64,000 bases of DNA from Alistipes sp. GTDB taxonomy: Bacteria; Bacteroidota; Bacteroidia; Bacteroidales; Rikenellaceae. Below are positions 5,417-14,590 of the stretch, one piece after another. Position numbers and translations under genes: made by a program. Location of the stretch: assembly GCA_017555105.1 (NCBI GenBank), contig JAFZHB010000019.1, forward strand, positions 22,561-86,560, written 5' to 3'. Position 1 is the stretch's first letter, and every line of letters begins with the position of its first letter. Below the pieces are notes generated by a model. That model worked only from the letters and a program-made list of their open reading frames with translations, did not search any database and was not told where the DNA came from.

Positions 5417-7906
5417 ATGAAACGCTTATGGCTATGGGCAATGCTGTGCGTGTGCATGGCAGCTTGCTCGAAGTCGGCTATAGAGGAGACGAGTATCCCG
5501 GTCGTGGATGCTCCGACACTCTATGCCGAGATTGCAGACGAATCCGCATCGCGCACCTATCTCGAACAGGCCAAATACATGCGTTGGCATGCTGACGACG
5601 AGATTTCGGCCTTCTTGGGTAATACGCTCAACCAACGCTACGGGTTTGATGGTAAGACGGGTGCTAATAGTGGCACTTTCTCGCAGGTGAGCTATCAACT
5701 CGGCACGGGTAACCCGATCGAGGAGATTCGCGCCTTCTATCCCTATGCTGCATCGACCTCGTTCGATGATATTTCGGGCAAGGTGAACTACATCTTCCCC
5801 AAACTGCAAAAGTATGGCGAGGGTGATACCTATGGTCAGGGCGCAAATCCGATGGTGGCAACATCGTCGAGCACCTCGGATACCTTCCTCTATTTCAGAA
5901 ATATCTGCGGCTTCCTCAAGTTGCAACTCTACGGTGACGATGTCACGGTCAAGGCCATTTTGGTCAAGGGTAACCAAGCGGAGAAGTTGTCAGGAGCGGC
6001 AGTGATCACTGCCGAGTACAATGCCAATCCGAGTGTTGCGATGGCAGACGAAGCGACCGAGGGCGTCGTGCTCGATTGTGGCGAAGGTGTCGCGTTGAGC
6101 GAGGACGCAAACAACCCCACGCTCTTCTGGATTGCAATCCCGCCCACGACCTTCAAGGGTGGCTTTACCATTACGATCAAGGGCGACAACGGCAAGGGAC
6201 ATATCCAATCGACCACCAAGCAGCGCATCATCACGCGCAACGAGTATCTGCAGATGCCCGCCTTTGCCGTGGTCTGCAATAAAGAGATTAACGAGGAGGA
6301 TTTCCAAGAGAATGCCCAAACCGAACAGCAGGTGGTAATCCCGAATAATCAGATCTGGTATACAACAATGAGTGGCTTGCCGTATGACATTACGGATAAT
6401 GGCCAATACAACCCCTATGATATGTTCGGCGCAAACATTGTTTCACATGCGTCGCAAGGTGATAAGATTGTAATTGTGTTTGACGGAGATGTGACAAAAA
6501 TCAGCGGTCACTTTGAGACGGGTGCTTTTGGTAAGCCTTTGAAAACTATCACACTCCCTAATAGTATAACAGAGATTGGCCGTGCGGCTTTTGCGGGGAA
6601 TAGTCAAATGGAGAAAATCTCAATTCCGAGTAGCGTTACCAGAATCCTGGGGAATGCATTTAGGAATTGCACATCCCTTACCTCAATCACCATTCCGGAC
6701 GGTGTGACCAATATAAATCCGAGCGCGTTCTCAGGTTGTAGTGCATTGTCCACCTTTAAGGGGAAGTTTGCATCGGCCGATTGTCGTTATTTGATCGATG
6801 ATGGGCGTCTCCTTGCCTTTGCCCCTGCTGAATTAAGTTCATATACGATTCCGAATGAAGTAACAAAAATTGGCGTATATGCTTTCATTAATTGCACTTT
6901 GTTGCGAGAAATTAGCATACCGTCGAGTGTGACCGAGGTTCAGAGCAATGCATTTGAGGGGTGCGCTTCGCTTGCATCTGTCACATTCCCGAACAGTGTT
7001 ACGCACATTGGCGGAAAAGTCTTTAAGAATTGCACGGCATTACGATCGGTAACATGGCCCGAGAACATTGAGCAACTAGGCCCGAATTTGTTTATTGGTT
7101 GCTCGATGCTTACCAGCATAGAGATTCCGCCAATAGTTTCTCAGGTTGCGGGCGAACAATTTCTCGACTGCGTATCCTTAATGTCGATTACGGTTCTCGA
7201 GCGTGTAACCGCAGCGAGCTTCCCGCCTCTATTCAGAGGTTGCGTCTCAATGCGATGTGTGAACTACGAATCAACCACTCCACATGCATATATTCATGAG
7301 CTGCCAGACGGCTGTAAGATTTATGTACCCGCAACTGCGGTCGAAAGCTATAAGAGTGCTTGGCCGGAGTATGCCGATCGCATTGTGGCAAATACGGAAA
7401 ATCCGCCAATTAGTATCCTTGCATACACTGCATCCGAGAAGGTAGCGCCCTATGCCCCCACGGCTATTGATGCAACGCTCCTTAACAATGTGTTCAACGA
7501 AGTCACGCATGAGGGGCTTATCACTTTCGATGGAGCGATTACCACGATTGGGGAACTGAGTTTTTATAGCTTATATTCCTTAAATAGCATTGATCTTCCG
7601 GCATCGGTTGTCGAGATTGGGCGGAGTGCCTTTGATGGCTGTAAGCAATTGCAGCAGATCAGCCTGCCAGAGCGTCTTGCAACAATTGGATATGGCGCTT
7701 TCGATCGTTGTAGAGCACTCCAAACGATATATAGTTTATCGGAGACTCCACCGCTGCTCGGCAGGCATTCATTTGATTCCAGTGTTAGCAATCGTAAAAT
7801 CTATGTGCCAGCGTCTGATGATGACAGCATAATAACCGCTTACAAAAATGCATGGAGCGATTATGCTGATGAGATCGAAGAGTACGACTTCTCGGCAGAG
7901 AAGTAG
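5417..7906 (+). CDS. Surface lipoprotein: fimbrillin-like N-terminus plus BspA-type leucine-rich repeats
   Basis: The 829-residue product starts with a lipoprotein signal (lipobox ending at Cys17, MAAC). Residues about 20-290 resemble the fimbrillin-like N-terminal domain common in Bacteroidales surface proteins (SRTYLEQAKYMRWHADDEIS, later IRAFYPYA). From about residue 310 come repeats of the LRR_5/BspA type, such as LPNSITEIGRAAFAGNSQME and IPSSVTRILGNAFRNCTSLT. Two blocks are separated by a short linker near 625-700. Proteins of this type are displayed on the cell surface and mediate binding or adhesion; the ligand is unknown. The LRR-coding part is visibly richer in A/T than the first 900 bp, so the gene looks like a mosaic. 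It is translated right after the small peptide gene and ends at a strong terminator. Confidence 0.85.
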   Translation: MKRLWLWAMLCVCMAACSKSAIEETSIPVVDAPTLYAEIADESASRTYLEQAKYMRWHADDEISAFLGNTLNQRYGFDGKTGANSGTFSQVSYQLGTGNPIEEIRAFYPYAASTSFDDISGKVNYIFPKLQKYGEGDTYGQGANPMVATSSSTSDTFLYFRNICGFLKLQLYGDDVTVKAILVKGNQAEKLSGAAVITAEYNANPSVAMADEATEGVVLDCGEGVALSEDANNPTLFWIAIPPTTFKGGFTITIKGDNGKGHIQSTTKQRIITRNEYLQMPAFAVVCNKEINEEDFQENAQTEQQVVIPNNQIWYTTMSGLPYDITDNGQYNPYDMFGANIVSHASQGDKIVIVFDGDVTKISGHFETGAFGKPLKTITLPNSITEIGRAAFAGNSQMEKISIPSSVTRILGNAFRNCTSLTSITIPDGVTNINPSAFSGCSALSTFKGKFASADCRYLIDDGRLLAFAPAELSSYTIPNEVTKIGVYAFINCTLLREISIPSSVTEVQSNAFEGCASLASVTFPNSVTHIGGKVFKNCTALRSVTWPENIEQLGPNLFIGCSMLTSIEIPPIVSQVAGEQFLDCVSLMSITVLERVTAASFPPLFRGCVSMRCVNYESTTPHAYIHELPDGCKIYVPATAVESYKSAWPEYADRIVANTENPPISILAYTASEKVAPYAPTAIDATLLNNVFNEVTHEGLITFDGAITTIGELSFYSLYSLNSIDLPASVVEIGRSAFDGCKQLQQISLPERLATIGYGAFDRCRALQTIYSLSETPPLLGRHSFDSSVSNRKIYVPASDDDSIITAYKNAWSDYADEIEEYDFSAEK

Positions 7907-7926
7907 ATTCTGCTTGTAGTACACAC

Positions 7927-7966
7927 CAGCGCGGGTATTGTTTTTAATACCCGCGCTGATGTTTTT
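7927..7966 (+). terminator. Terminator after the LRR lipoprotein
   Basis: A perfect 13-bp stem (7927-7939 with 7946-7958, core GCGCGGGTATT) is followed by TGTTTTT. Confidence 0.9.
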
Positions 7967-7991
7967 AAGGAGGATAGTGGGTGCACTAGGA

Positions 7992-8038
7992 GTAATAGGT
8001 CGAATGGGTGTTCTTATTGAACCGATCAAACCTATTAC
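7992..8038. repeat. ACCTATT-type inverted repeat, copy 1
   Basis: GTAATAGGT (7992-8000) is the exact reverse complement of ACCTATTAC (8030-8038). Similar TAGGT/ACCTA hairpins occur at 42819-42898 and 46211-46277. Here and at 46211 the hairpin is followed by the same A/T-rich word. Confidence 0.6.
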
Positions 8039-8055
8039 ATCTACCCTACTTATTC

Positions 8056-8115
8056 AATTTTGAATTTTGAATTCTAAATTTTGATTTTGGTTTTTCACTA
8101 TCTTTACCTTCGCTT
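8056..8115 (+). repeat. A/T-rich direct repeat, copy 2 (right flank of first lipoprotein cassette)
   Basis: 8056-8084 is a run of AATTTTGAA-type words matching 46297-46325 and closely resembling 4793-4818. 8093-8115 is identical over 23 bp to 4825-4847. Together with copy 1 it encloses the promoter, structured RNA, peptide gene and LRR lipoprotein, about 3.2 kb. Confidence 0.7.
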
Positions 8116-8219
8116 CGCATAGCCTTCCGGCATGCTCCGCTCGGTTTAGATAGGAGGCGGCTCGGCACTGCCCTGTAAATCGGAACAAAAGCGCGACAAA
8201 AGGAGCGTAGCGACCAAGT

Positions 8220-8254
8220 CCCCCTTATCAAAGGGGGATTTAGGGGGATTGTCT
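8220..8254 (+). repeat. CTTATCAAAG hairpin repeat, copy 1
   Basis: CCCC at the left of an invariant CTTATCAAAG pairs with GGGG at its right, followed by ATTTAGGGGGATTGTC. The element at 63936-63974 has the same layout with compensating changes in the stem, CCTCC/GGAGG. It is probably a dispersed intergenic repeat. Confidence 0.65.
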
Positions 8255-8295
8255 ATATCATTTCTATTTAAGTTAAGAGATCTGTTTTACCGTCT

Positions 8296-8420
8296 GTTTT
8301 AGCCTTTCGATTGCCGTAGGCAATGAGCAATAAGTAATAGTAACTCGTGTACAAGCGAGCTTGATGCAGCGAGTTACTATTACTTATTGCCCCTCCTTTG
8401 GAGGGTCGAAAGGCTAAAAC
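8296..8420. repeat. Nested cloverleaf palindrome
   Basis: The outer arms GTTTTAGCCTTTCGA (8296-8310) and its exact reverse complement (8406-8420) enclose three further perfect hairpins: ATTGCC-GTA-GGCAAT (8310-8324), a 21-bp stem (8327-8347 with 8370-8390) and CCCTCC-TTT-GGAGGG (8391-8405). The whole 125 bp could extrude as a cruciform or fold as a four-armed RNA. The rest of the 632-bp gap 7907-8539 holds the terminator, the repeats listed separately and the ettA promoter; I see no gene in it. Confidence 0.8.
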
Positions 8421-8476
8421 CGCAAAACGGCCTTTGGGTGGGTCGCGGCGGCAGTCGCGCTTTTTACCCGATTTTT

Positions 8477-8508
8477 TTTGGCAGTGCGCTCGGCTTTCAC
8501 TATCTTTG
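8477..8508 (+). promoter_or_regulatory. Consensus promoter of ettA-hisS operon
   Basis: TTTG (8477-8480), a 20-bp spacer and TATCTTTG (8501-8508) match the Bacteroidetes promoter. The leader to ATG 8540 would be about 27 nt. Confidence 0.8.
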
Positions 8509-8539
8509 CCCATTAAGACAATAACAAACAACAACAGAT

Positions 8540-10213
8540 ATGGCAGACGAAAAAATTATCTTTTCGATGGTGGGTGTCTCGAAGACCTTCACCAACCAAA
8601 AGAAGGTATTGAACAACATCTACCTCTCGTTCTTCTACGGTGCAAAGATCGGTATCGTGGGTATGAACGGTTCGGGTAAATCGACCCTGATGAAGATCAT
8701 CGCCGGCATCGACAAGAACTTCGATGGCGAGGTGGTATTCTCGCCCGGTTACTCGGTCGGCTACCTCGAGCAGGAGCCGCAGCTCGATGACAATAAGACC
8801 GTACGCGAGGTAGTTGAGGAGGGCTGTGCCGCAACGGTAGCCCTGATGAAGGAGTACGAGGAGATCAACATGAAGCTCTGCGAGCCGATGTCGGACGACG
8901 AGATGGCTGCGCTGATCGAGCGTCAGGGTGAGCTCTACGAGAAGATCGATCAGGTGAACGGCTGGGAGCTCGACACGGTGCTCAACCGTGCGATGGATGC
9001 CCTGCGTTGTCCCGATCCGGATCAGTCGGTGAAGGTGCTCTCGGGTGGTGAGCGTCGACGCGTGGCGCTGTGCCGCCTCCTCTTGCAGCAGCCCGATGTG
9101 TTGCTCTTGGATGAGCCGACCAACCACCTCGATGCCGAGTCGATCGACTGGCTCGAGCAGCACCTGCAGCAGTATAAGGGTACGGTGATCGCCGTGACGC
9201 ACGACCGTTACTTTCTGGACAATGTAGCCGGTTGGATCCTGGAGCTCGACCGCGGTGAGGGTATTCCCTGGAAGGGTAACTACTCGGGCTGGTTGGAGCA
9301 GAAGACCACGCGTATGGCCATGGAGGAGAAGCAGGAGTCGAAGCGTCGTAAGACCCTCGAGCGCGAGTTGGAGTGGGTGCGTATGTCGCCTGCCGGTCGT
9401 CATGCCAAGTCGAAGGCGCGTCTGTCGGCCTACGACAAGATGCTCAACGAGGATACGAAGCAGAAGGAGGAGCGCCTGGAGATCTTCATCCCGAATGGTC
9501 CGCGTCTGGGCGACATCGTGATCGAGGCTCACGGCGTGACGAAGGCCTTTGGCGATCGCGTGCTCTACGAGGATTTGACCTTCTCGCTGCCCCCAGCAGG
9601 TATCGTGGGTGTGATCGGTGCGAATGGTACGGGTAAGACTACCCTCTTCCGCATGATCATGGGCCTGGATGAGCCTACCGCAGGATCGTTCCGCGTGGGC
9701 CCGACTGTGAAGCTCGCCTATGTGGATCAGCAGCACAAGTCGATCGATCCCGAGAAGTCGGTTTATGAGGTGATCTCGGGTGGTACGGACCTGATCACGC
9801 TGGGCAACCGTCAGGTCAATGCCCGTGCTTATGTGGGTCGTTTCAACTTCTCGGGTGCCGATCAGGAGAAGAAGTGCGGTATGCTCTCGGGTGGTGAGCG
9901 CAACCGTCTGCACCTGGCCTTGGCACTCAAGGAGGAGGGCAATGTGCTGCTCCTGGACGAGCCGACCAACGACATCGATGTGAACACGCTGCGCGCCTTG
10001 GAGGAGGGTCTGGAGAACTTCGCCGGTTGCGCCGTGGTGATCTCGCACGACCGTTGGTTCCTCGACCGTATCGCTACGCACATCCTCTCGTTCGAGGGCG
10101 ACTCGAAGGTGGTTTACTACGAGGGTTCGTACTCGGAGTATGAGGCTTGGAAGAAGGCTCAGGGCGAGGATACCACCCCGAAGCGTGTGAAGTATAAGAA
10201 ACTGATGGAGTAA
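8540..10213 (+). CDS. ettA: ABC-F ATPase, energy-dependent translational throttle protein EttA
   Basis: The 557-residue protein has two ABC ATPase domains and no membrane segments. The first has Walker [10 protein letters not shown], signature [12 protein letters not shown] and Walker [12 protein letters not shown]. The second has [21 protein letters not shown] and [12 protein letters not shown] charged linker between the domains and an arm insertion in the first domain fit the ABC-F class. The length equals that of EttA, which binds the ribosomal E site and gates the first elongation step according to ATP/ADP ratio. It heads a run of five same-strand genes, with hisS following after 17 nt, so it is probably cotranscribed from the promoter at 8477-8508. 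Confidence 0.93.
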   Translation: MADEKIIFSMVGVSKTFTNQKKVLNNIYLSFFYGAKIGIVGMNGSGKSTLMKIIAGIDKNFDGEVVFSPGYSVGYLEQEPQLDDNKTVREVVEEGCAATVALMKEYEEINMKLCEPMSDDEMAALIERQGELYEKIDQVNGWELDTVLNRAMDALRCPDPDQSVKVLSGGERRRVALCRLLLQQPDVLLLDEPTNHLDAESIDWLEQHLQQYKGTVIAVTHDRYFLDNVAGWILELDRGEGIPWKGNYSGWLEQKTTRMAMEEKQESKRRKTLERELEWVRMSPAGRHAKSKARLSAYDKMLNEDTKQKEERLEIFIPNGPRLGDIVIEAHGVTKAFGDRVLYEDLTFSLPPAGIVGVIGANGTGKTTLFRMIMGLDEPTAGSFRVGPTVKLAYVDQQHKSIDPEKSVYEVISGGTDLITLGNRQVNARAYVGRFNFSGADQEKKCGMLSGGERNRLHLALALKEEGNVLLLDEPTNDIDVNTLRALEEGLENFAGCAVVISHDRWFLDRIATHILSFEGDSKVVYYEGSYSEYEAWKKAQGEDTTPKRVKYKKLME

Positions 10214-10230
10214 GAATAAACCATAGGACT

Positions 10231-11574
10231 ATGGCACAGAAACCTTCGATTCCAAAGGGTACGCGCGACTTCTCGCCCATCGAGATGATGCGCCGTCAAT
10301 ATATTTTCGATACGATTAAGTCGGTCTTCCGCCTCTACGGTTTTGCCCCGCTCGAGACCCCCTCGATGGAGAACCTCTCTACCCTGCTGGGTAAGTATGG
10401 CGACGAGGGCGATAAGCTCCTCTTCAAGATCCTCAACTCGGGCGACTATGCGGCTAACCTCTCTGATGAAGAGGTGCGCAACGCCTCGAAAATCTCGGAG
10501 AAGGGCCTGCGTTACGACCTCACGGTGCCCTTTGCCCGCTATGTCGTGCAGCACCAGAACGAGCTCTCGTTCCCCTTCAAGCGCTACCAGGTGCAGCCTG
10601 TGTGGCGTGCCGACCGTCCGCAGAAGGGTCGCTACCGTGAGTTCTACCAGTGCGATGTCGATGTGATCGGCACCAAGTCGCTCCTCTGCGAGGTGGAGCT
10701 GATCGAGATCGTGGAGCGCGTCTTCAAGGCGCTGGGTATCCGCGTGGCACTGAAGATGAACAACCGCAAGATCCTCTACGGTATTGCCGAGGTGATCGGT
10801 CACGCCGACAAGATGATGGATATCACGGTGGCCATCGACAAACTCGATAAGATCGGTTTGGAGAATGTGAAGGCCGAGTTGGCGGCTCGCGGACTCGAGG
10901 CAGAGGCGATTGAGCGTCTGCAACCGATTCTTGAGCTTGATGGCACGAACGATCAGAAGCTGAACACCTTGCGTACGGTGCTCGCTGGCTCGGAGACGGG
11001 CTTGAAGGGCATCGAGGAGGTTGCTACGGTACTCGGTCATATCGAGCAGCTGGGCGTTTCGTTGCAGGTCGATGTTGACCTCTCGCTGGCGCGTGGTTTG
11101 AACTACTATACGGGCGCTATCTTCGAGGTAAAGGCGCTCGATTATCAGATCGGCTCGATCTCGGGCGGTGGTCGTTACGACGACCTGACGGGTATCTTCG
11201 GTATGCCTAATATGTCGGGTGTCGGCATCTCGTTTGGTGCTGACCGCATCTACGATGTGATGTTGGGTTGCGACCTCTTCCCCGCCGAGCTCAACTGCTC
11301 GACGCGTGTGATCTTTATGAACCTGGGCGATCAGGAGCAGGCTGCAGCCTTGGGGCTGCTGCGTAAGCTGCGCGATGCGGGTGTGCCGGCCGAGATCTAT
11401 CCCGAGCAGGCGAAGATGAAGAAGCAGATGGAGTACGCGAACCGTCGCGGTATCCCCTGCGTGGTGATCATCGGCTCGCAGGAGCTGGAGGAGCAGGCTG
11501 CCACGGTGAAAAACATGGTGACGGGCGAGCAGCAGAAGGTCGCCTTCGCCGAGTTGGTAGCTGCTTTGCAGTAG
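10231..11574 (+). CDS. hisS: Histidine--tRNA ligase
   Basis: The 447-residue class II aminoacyl-tRNA synthetase charges tRNA-His in the cytoplasm. An N-terminal motif 1 region ([20 protein letters not shown]) is followed by motif 2 ([20 protein letters not shown], then [12 protein letters not shown]), the histidine-specific RGLNYYTG motif near residue 290 and motif 3 ([10 protein letters not shown]). A C-terminal anticodon-binding domain of about 95 residues follows. Length is normal. It lies 17 nt after ettA and 44 nt before the S41 protease gene. Confidence 0.96.
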   Translation: MAQKPSIPKGTRDFSPIEMMRRQYIFDTIKSVFRLYGFAPLETPSMENLSTLLGKYGDEGDKLLFKILNSGDYAANLSDEEVRNASKISEKGLRYDLTVPFARYVVQHQNELSFPFKRYQVQPVWRADRPQKGRYREFYQCDVDVIGTKSLLCEVELIEIVERVFKALGIRVALKMNNRKILYGIAEVIGHADKMMDITVAIDKLDKIGLENVKAELAARGLEAEAIERLQPILELDGTNDQKLNTLRTVLAGSETGLKGIEEVATVLGHIEQLGVSLQVDVDLSLARGLNYYTGAIFEVKALDYQIGSISGGGRYDDLTGIFGMPNMSGVGISFGADRIYDVMLGCDLFPAELNCSTRVIFMNLGDQEQAAALGLLRKLRDAGVPAEIYPEQAKMKKQMEYANRRGIPCVVIIGSQELEEQAATVKNMVTGEQQKVAFAELVAALQ

Positions 11575-11618
11575 CGATTTTGGAGTAAATTATTGATAAT
11601 AAACACGGTTTAAACTCG

Positions 11619-13157
11619 ATGAAACACCTTCGCTGGCTTTTGGCTTTGTGGCTGATTGTGCTCGTGTGCCCGCTCTGGGCGCAGGAGTCGGAGTCGGTGC
11701 GCCAGCTGCAGAAGTTTGTCCGCACCTACCGTTACCTGGATCGATTCTATGTCGATACGGTGGCGATGGAGCCGATTGTGGAGGGTGCGATTCGGGGTAT
11801 GCTTGAGCAGTTAGATCCCCACTCCACCTACCTCTCGGTGGCGGAGATGAAGCAGGCCAAGGCCTCGCTCGACGGCTCGTTTAGCGGCATCGGTATCGAG
11901 TTCTCGGTGATGCGCGACACGATCTGCGTGGCTCGCACGATTGCCGGAGGACCGGCCGAGCGGGTTGGTGTGATGGCCAACGACCGTATTGTGCGGATCG
12001 ACTCGCTCTCGGCCGTGGGGATGAAGCAGAACGATGTGCCGAATCACCTGCGTGGCAAGCGCGGTACACGGGTCGAGATCGAGGTGGTGCGCCGAGGAGA
12101 GCCTCAGCCGCTGCACTTCACGATTAAACGCGACGATATCCCCCTCCATACGGTGGATGCAGCCTACATGGCTACGCCGAGCGTGGGCTACATCAAGGTG
12201 GGACGCTTCGGGCGCACGACCATGGATGAGTTCATCGCGGCCTACAGCCGTTTGGGCGAGCCGCAGCGACTCATTCTCGATCTGCGCGGTAATAGCGGTG
12301 GATTGATGGATCAGGCGATCGAGATGGCGGGTTTCTTCCTGCCGAAGGGGTCGTTGATTCTCTCGACCGAGGGTCGCGCGGTGGAGCGAACCACCTACGA
12401 GGCGTCGGCCGATGGGGCGAACCTCCACGGTCGTGTGGCGGTGCTGATCGACGAGGTGTCGGCCTCGGCGTCGGAGATCGTCTCCGGAGCCCTGCAAGAT
12501 TGGGATCGTGCGACGATCATCGGCCAGCCGAGTTTTGGTAAAGGTCTGGTGCAGCGTCAGATACCGCTGGGTGACGGCTCGGCCATTCGCCTGACGATTG
12601 CCCGCTATCACACCCCCTCGGGGCGTGTGATCCAGCGCCCCTACGAGGAGGGTAAGCGTGCGGAGTACTACCGCGATGCCTATCGTCAGCGTGCCGACTC
12701 GGTGGCGGACGGAGCACCGCTCTTCCGCACCTTGAAGGAGGGTCGCATCGTCTATGGTGGCGGTGGCATTCGTCCCGATTGCGTGGTGGAGGAGGATACG
12801 ACCTACTACACGCCGGGATATGCCCGTATGGTGCGCCGTGGCTTGGTGCAGCAGAGCGTAGCGGATTACCTGACCGCCAACCAACCGCAGTTGACCGCCT
12901 CCTACCCCGATTTCGAGGAGTTTGATGCGGCGTATGAAGTGCCGCAGGAGCTGCTCGAGGAGCTGAAACAACAAGCGCAGACGAAGGATGTGGCCTGCTC
13001 GGAGGAGGATTACCAGCGCTCCGAGCCCCTCTTGCGTGTGCAACTCAAAGCGCTCGTGGCGCAGCGACTCTATGGGCCCGAGGGCTTCTACCGTGTGATG
13101 AATCCGGCACAGGTGGCAGCCTATGCCGAGGCGGTGCGTCTGCTCGAGCAGGAGTAA
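11619..13157 (+). CDS. S41 carboxy-terminal processing protease
   Basis: A 512-residue secreted serine protease with signal peptide MKHLRWLLALWLIVLVCPLWA. A PDZ domain occupies about residues 85-170 (GIGIEFSVMRDTICVARTIA, GGPAERVGV). The catalytic core follows, with SVGYIKVGRFG, LILDLRGNSGG, the Ser region DEVSASASEIVSGAL and the Lys region GQPSFGKGLVQ, giving the Ser-Lys dyad of the CtpA/Prc family. These proteases trim or degrade periplasmic proteins from the C-terminus. The C-terminal 130 residues form an alpha-rich extension common in Bacteroidetes members. It lies within the ettA-hisS run. Confidence 0.92.
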   Translation: MKHLRWLLALWLIVLVCPLWAQESESVRQLQKFVRTYRYLDRFYVDTVAMEPIVEGAIRGMLEQLDPHSTYLSVAEMKQAKASLDGSFSGIGIEFSVMRDTICVARTIAGGPAERVGVMANDRIVRIDSLSAVGMKQNDVPNHLRGKRGTRVEIEVVRRGEPQPLHFTIKRDDIPLHTVDAAYMATPSVGYIKVGRFGRTTMDEFIAAYSRLGEPQRLILDLRGNSGGLMDQAIEMAGFFLPKGSLILSTEGRAVERTTYEASADGANLHGRVAVLIDEVSASASEIVSGALQDWDRATIIGQPSFGKGLVQRQIPLGDGSAIRLTIARYHTPSGRVIQRPYEEGKRAEYYRDAYRQRADSVADGAPLFRTLKEGRIVYGGGGIRPDCVVEEDTTYYTPGYARMVRRGLVQQSVADYLTANQPQLTASYPDFEEFDAAYEVPQELLEELKQQAQTKDVACSEEDYQRSEPLLRVQLKALVAQRLYGPEGFYRVMNPAQVAAYAEAVRLLEQE

Positions 13158-13181
13158 ACGGCCTAAAAAAAGATCAGAACG

Positions 13182-13790
13182 ATGAAATGGATTAAAAAAC
13201 TCTATGATTGGATGCTCTCGTGGGGCGATTCGCGTTGGGGCGCATTGGCGCTCTTCTGCTTCGCTTTTGCCGAGTCGAGCTTCTTTCCGATACCCCCCGA
13301 TGTGCTCTTGATCGCGCTTTGCCTGGGTGCGGTGGCGCGCTCGTTCCGCTTTGCGGCAATCTGTACGCTCGGTTCGATTGCGGGCGCTATGGTGGGCTAT
13401 TCGATTGGTTATTTCGCTTGGCAGAGTGCTGCGGGTGAGTATACCGCCTTGGCGCACTTCTTCTTCAATCATGTCTTCTCGGTGGAGGCCTTTGAGAAGG
13501 TGGGCTCGCTCTACGACCAATACAACTTCTGGATTGTCTTCACGGCGGGCTTCACTCCCCTGCCCTACAAGATCTTCACGATCAGCGGTGGTCTTTTCCA
13601 CATCAACTTTGTGATGTTCCTTGTCGCGTCGATCATTTCGCGCGGCCTGCGTTTCTTCCTGATTGCGGGACTGATTTGGAAGTTTGGCGCCCCGATTAAG
13701 GGATTTATTGATAAGTATTTCAACCTGTTAGCCATCGCCTTCACGGTGCTCCTTATCGGATCGTTCCTGCTGGTGGGCTACCTGCTTTAA
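13182..13790 (+). CDS. DedA/YqaA-type VTT-domain membrane protein
   Basis: A 202-residue integral membrane protein with about five hydrophobic segments. FAESSFFPIPPDVLLIAL near residue 28 and GFTPLPYKIFTISGG near 125 are the two re-entrant, proline-bearing motifs of the SNARE-associated/VTT superfamily (YqaA branch). DedA relatives move polyprenyl-phosphate or phospholipid across the inner membrane; the substrate here is not evident. It sits 24 nt after the protease gene and 18 nt before aroE. Confidence 0.85.
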   Translation: MKWIKKLYDWMLSWGDSRWGALALFCFAFAESSFFPIPPDVLLIALCLGAVARSFRFAAICTLGSIAGAMVGYSIGYFAWQSAAGEYTALAHFFFNHVFSVEAFEKVGSLYDQYNFWIVFTAGFTPLPYKIFTISGGLFHINFVMFLVASIISRGLRFFLIAGLIWKFGAPIKGFIDKYFNLLAIAFTVLLIGSFLLVGYLL

Positions 13791-13808
13791 TCGGAAACAT
13801 TTACTCCT

Positions 13809-14543
13809 ATGCGACGCTTTGGATTGATCGGTTATCCGCTTGGACACTCGATTTCGGCACGCCACTTCACGGCGAAGTTTGAACAGGAGCAGCTGGCTTG
13901 TTGTTACGACCAGTATGCAATTCCCTCGATCGAGGCGCTCCCCGAACTCTTGGAGACGACGCCCGAATTGGAGGGTTTCAATGTGACGATTCCCTACAAG
14001 CAGCAGGTGATGCGCTACCTCGACGGCATCTCGCCCGAGGCGGAGCGTATCGGTGCGGTGAACTGTGTGCGTCGCACGAAGGAGGGAAAATTGATCGGCT
14101 ACAATACGGATATCGTCGGCCTGCGCACGGCGCTCGATGAGTTGCTGGGTGCTACGGAGGTTGAGCACGCGTTGGTGTTGGGCACGGGTGGCGCTTCGCA
14201 GGCGGTGCAGTATGCCCTCTCGGAGCGTGGTATCGCCTACGACCTGATCTCGCGCGACGAGGCGAAGGGTAACTACACCTACGACAACCTTCCAACGGAG
14301 GTGGTCGAGTCGTCGAAGCTGATCATCAACGCTACACCCGTCGGCACTTGGCCGAATGTGGAGGAGGCTCCGCGTCTTCCGTATGCCTATATCACCCCCG
14401 AGCACCATCTGCTCGACCTGGTCTATAATCCGCCTTTGACGCAATTCCTGGCCTATGGTCAGCAGCGTGGCGCCAAAATTATGAATGGCGAGCGGATGTT
14501 TCTGGGTCAGGCATTAGCGGCTTGGACGATCTGGAATGATTAA
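13809..14543 (+). CDS. aroE: Shikimate dehydrogenase
   Basis: The 244-residue NADP-dependent enzyme reduces 3-dehydroshikimate to shikimate in the chorismate pathway. The substrate-binding domain shows GYPLGHSIS, the catalytic Lys in FNVTIPYKQ, AVNCV and GYNTD. The nucleotide-binding domain has VLGTGGASQAV, and the end motif GERMFLGQA closes the fold. It is slightly short for the family, as is usual in Bacteroidetes. It is the last gene of the ettA-hisS-protease-DedA run and is followed by a strong hairpin terminator. Confidence 0.95.
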   Translation: MRRFGLIGYPLGHSISARHFTAKFEQEQLACCYDQYAIPSIEALPELLETTPELEGFNVTIPYKQQVMRYLDGISPEAERIGAVNCVRRTKEGKLIGYNTDIVGLRTALDELLGATEVEHALVLGTGGASQAVQYALSERGIAYDLISRDEAKGNYTYDNLPTEVVESSKLIINATPVGTWPNVEEAPRLPYAYITPEHHLLDLVYNPPLTQFLAYGQQRGAKIMNGERMFLGQALAAWTIWND

Positions 14544-14556
14544 CAAAACTAAAACA

Positions 14557-14590
14557 ATGAGCACCCAGCAATGGGTGCTCATCTTTTATT
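14557..14590. terminator. Bidirectional terminator between aroE and DUF2007 gene
   Basis: ATGAGCACCCA (14557-14567) pairs perfectly with TGGGTGCTCAT (14572-14582). TCTTTTATT follows on the plus strand and the complement of AACAAAACTAAAAC follows on the minus strand, so it can serve both converging genes. Confidence 0.85.

Noticed and set aside
8268-8534. 88-codon minus-strand open frame in the cloverleaf region
   Set aside because: It crosses the nested palindrome and the ettA promoter, so it is an accidental frame.
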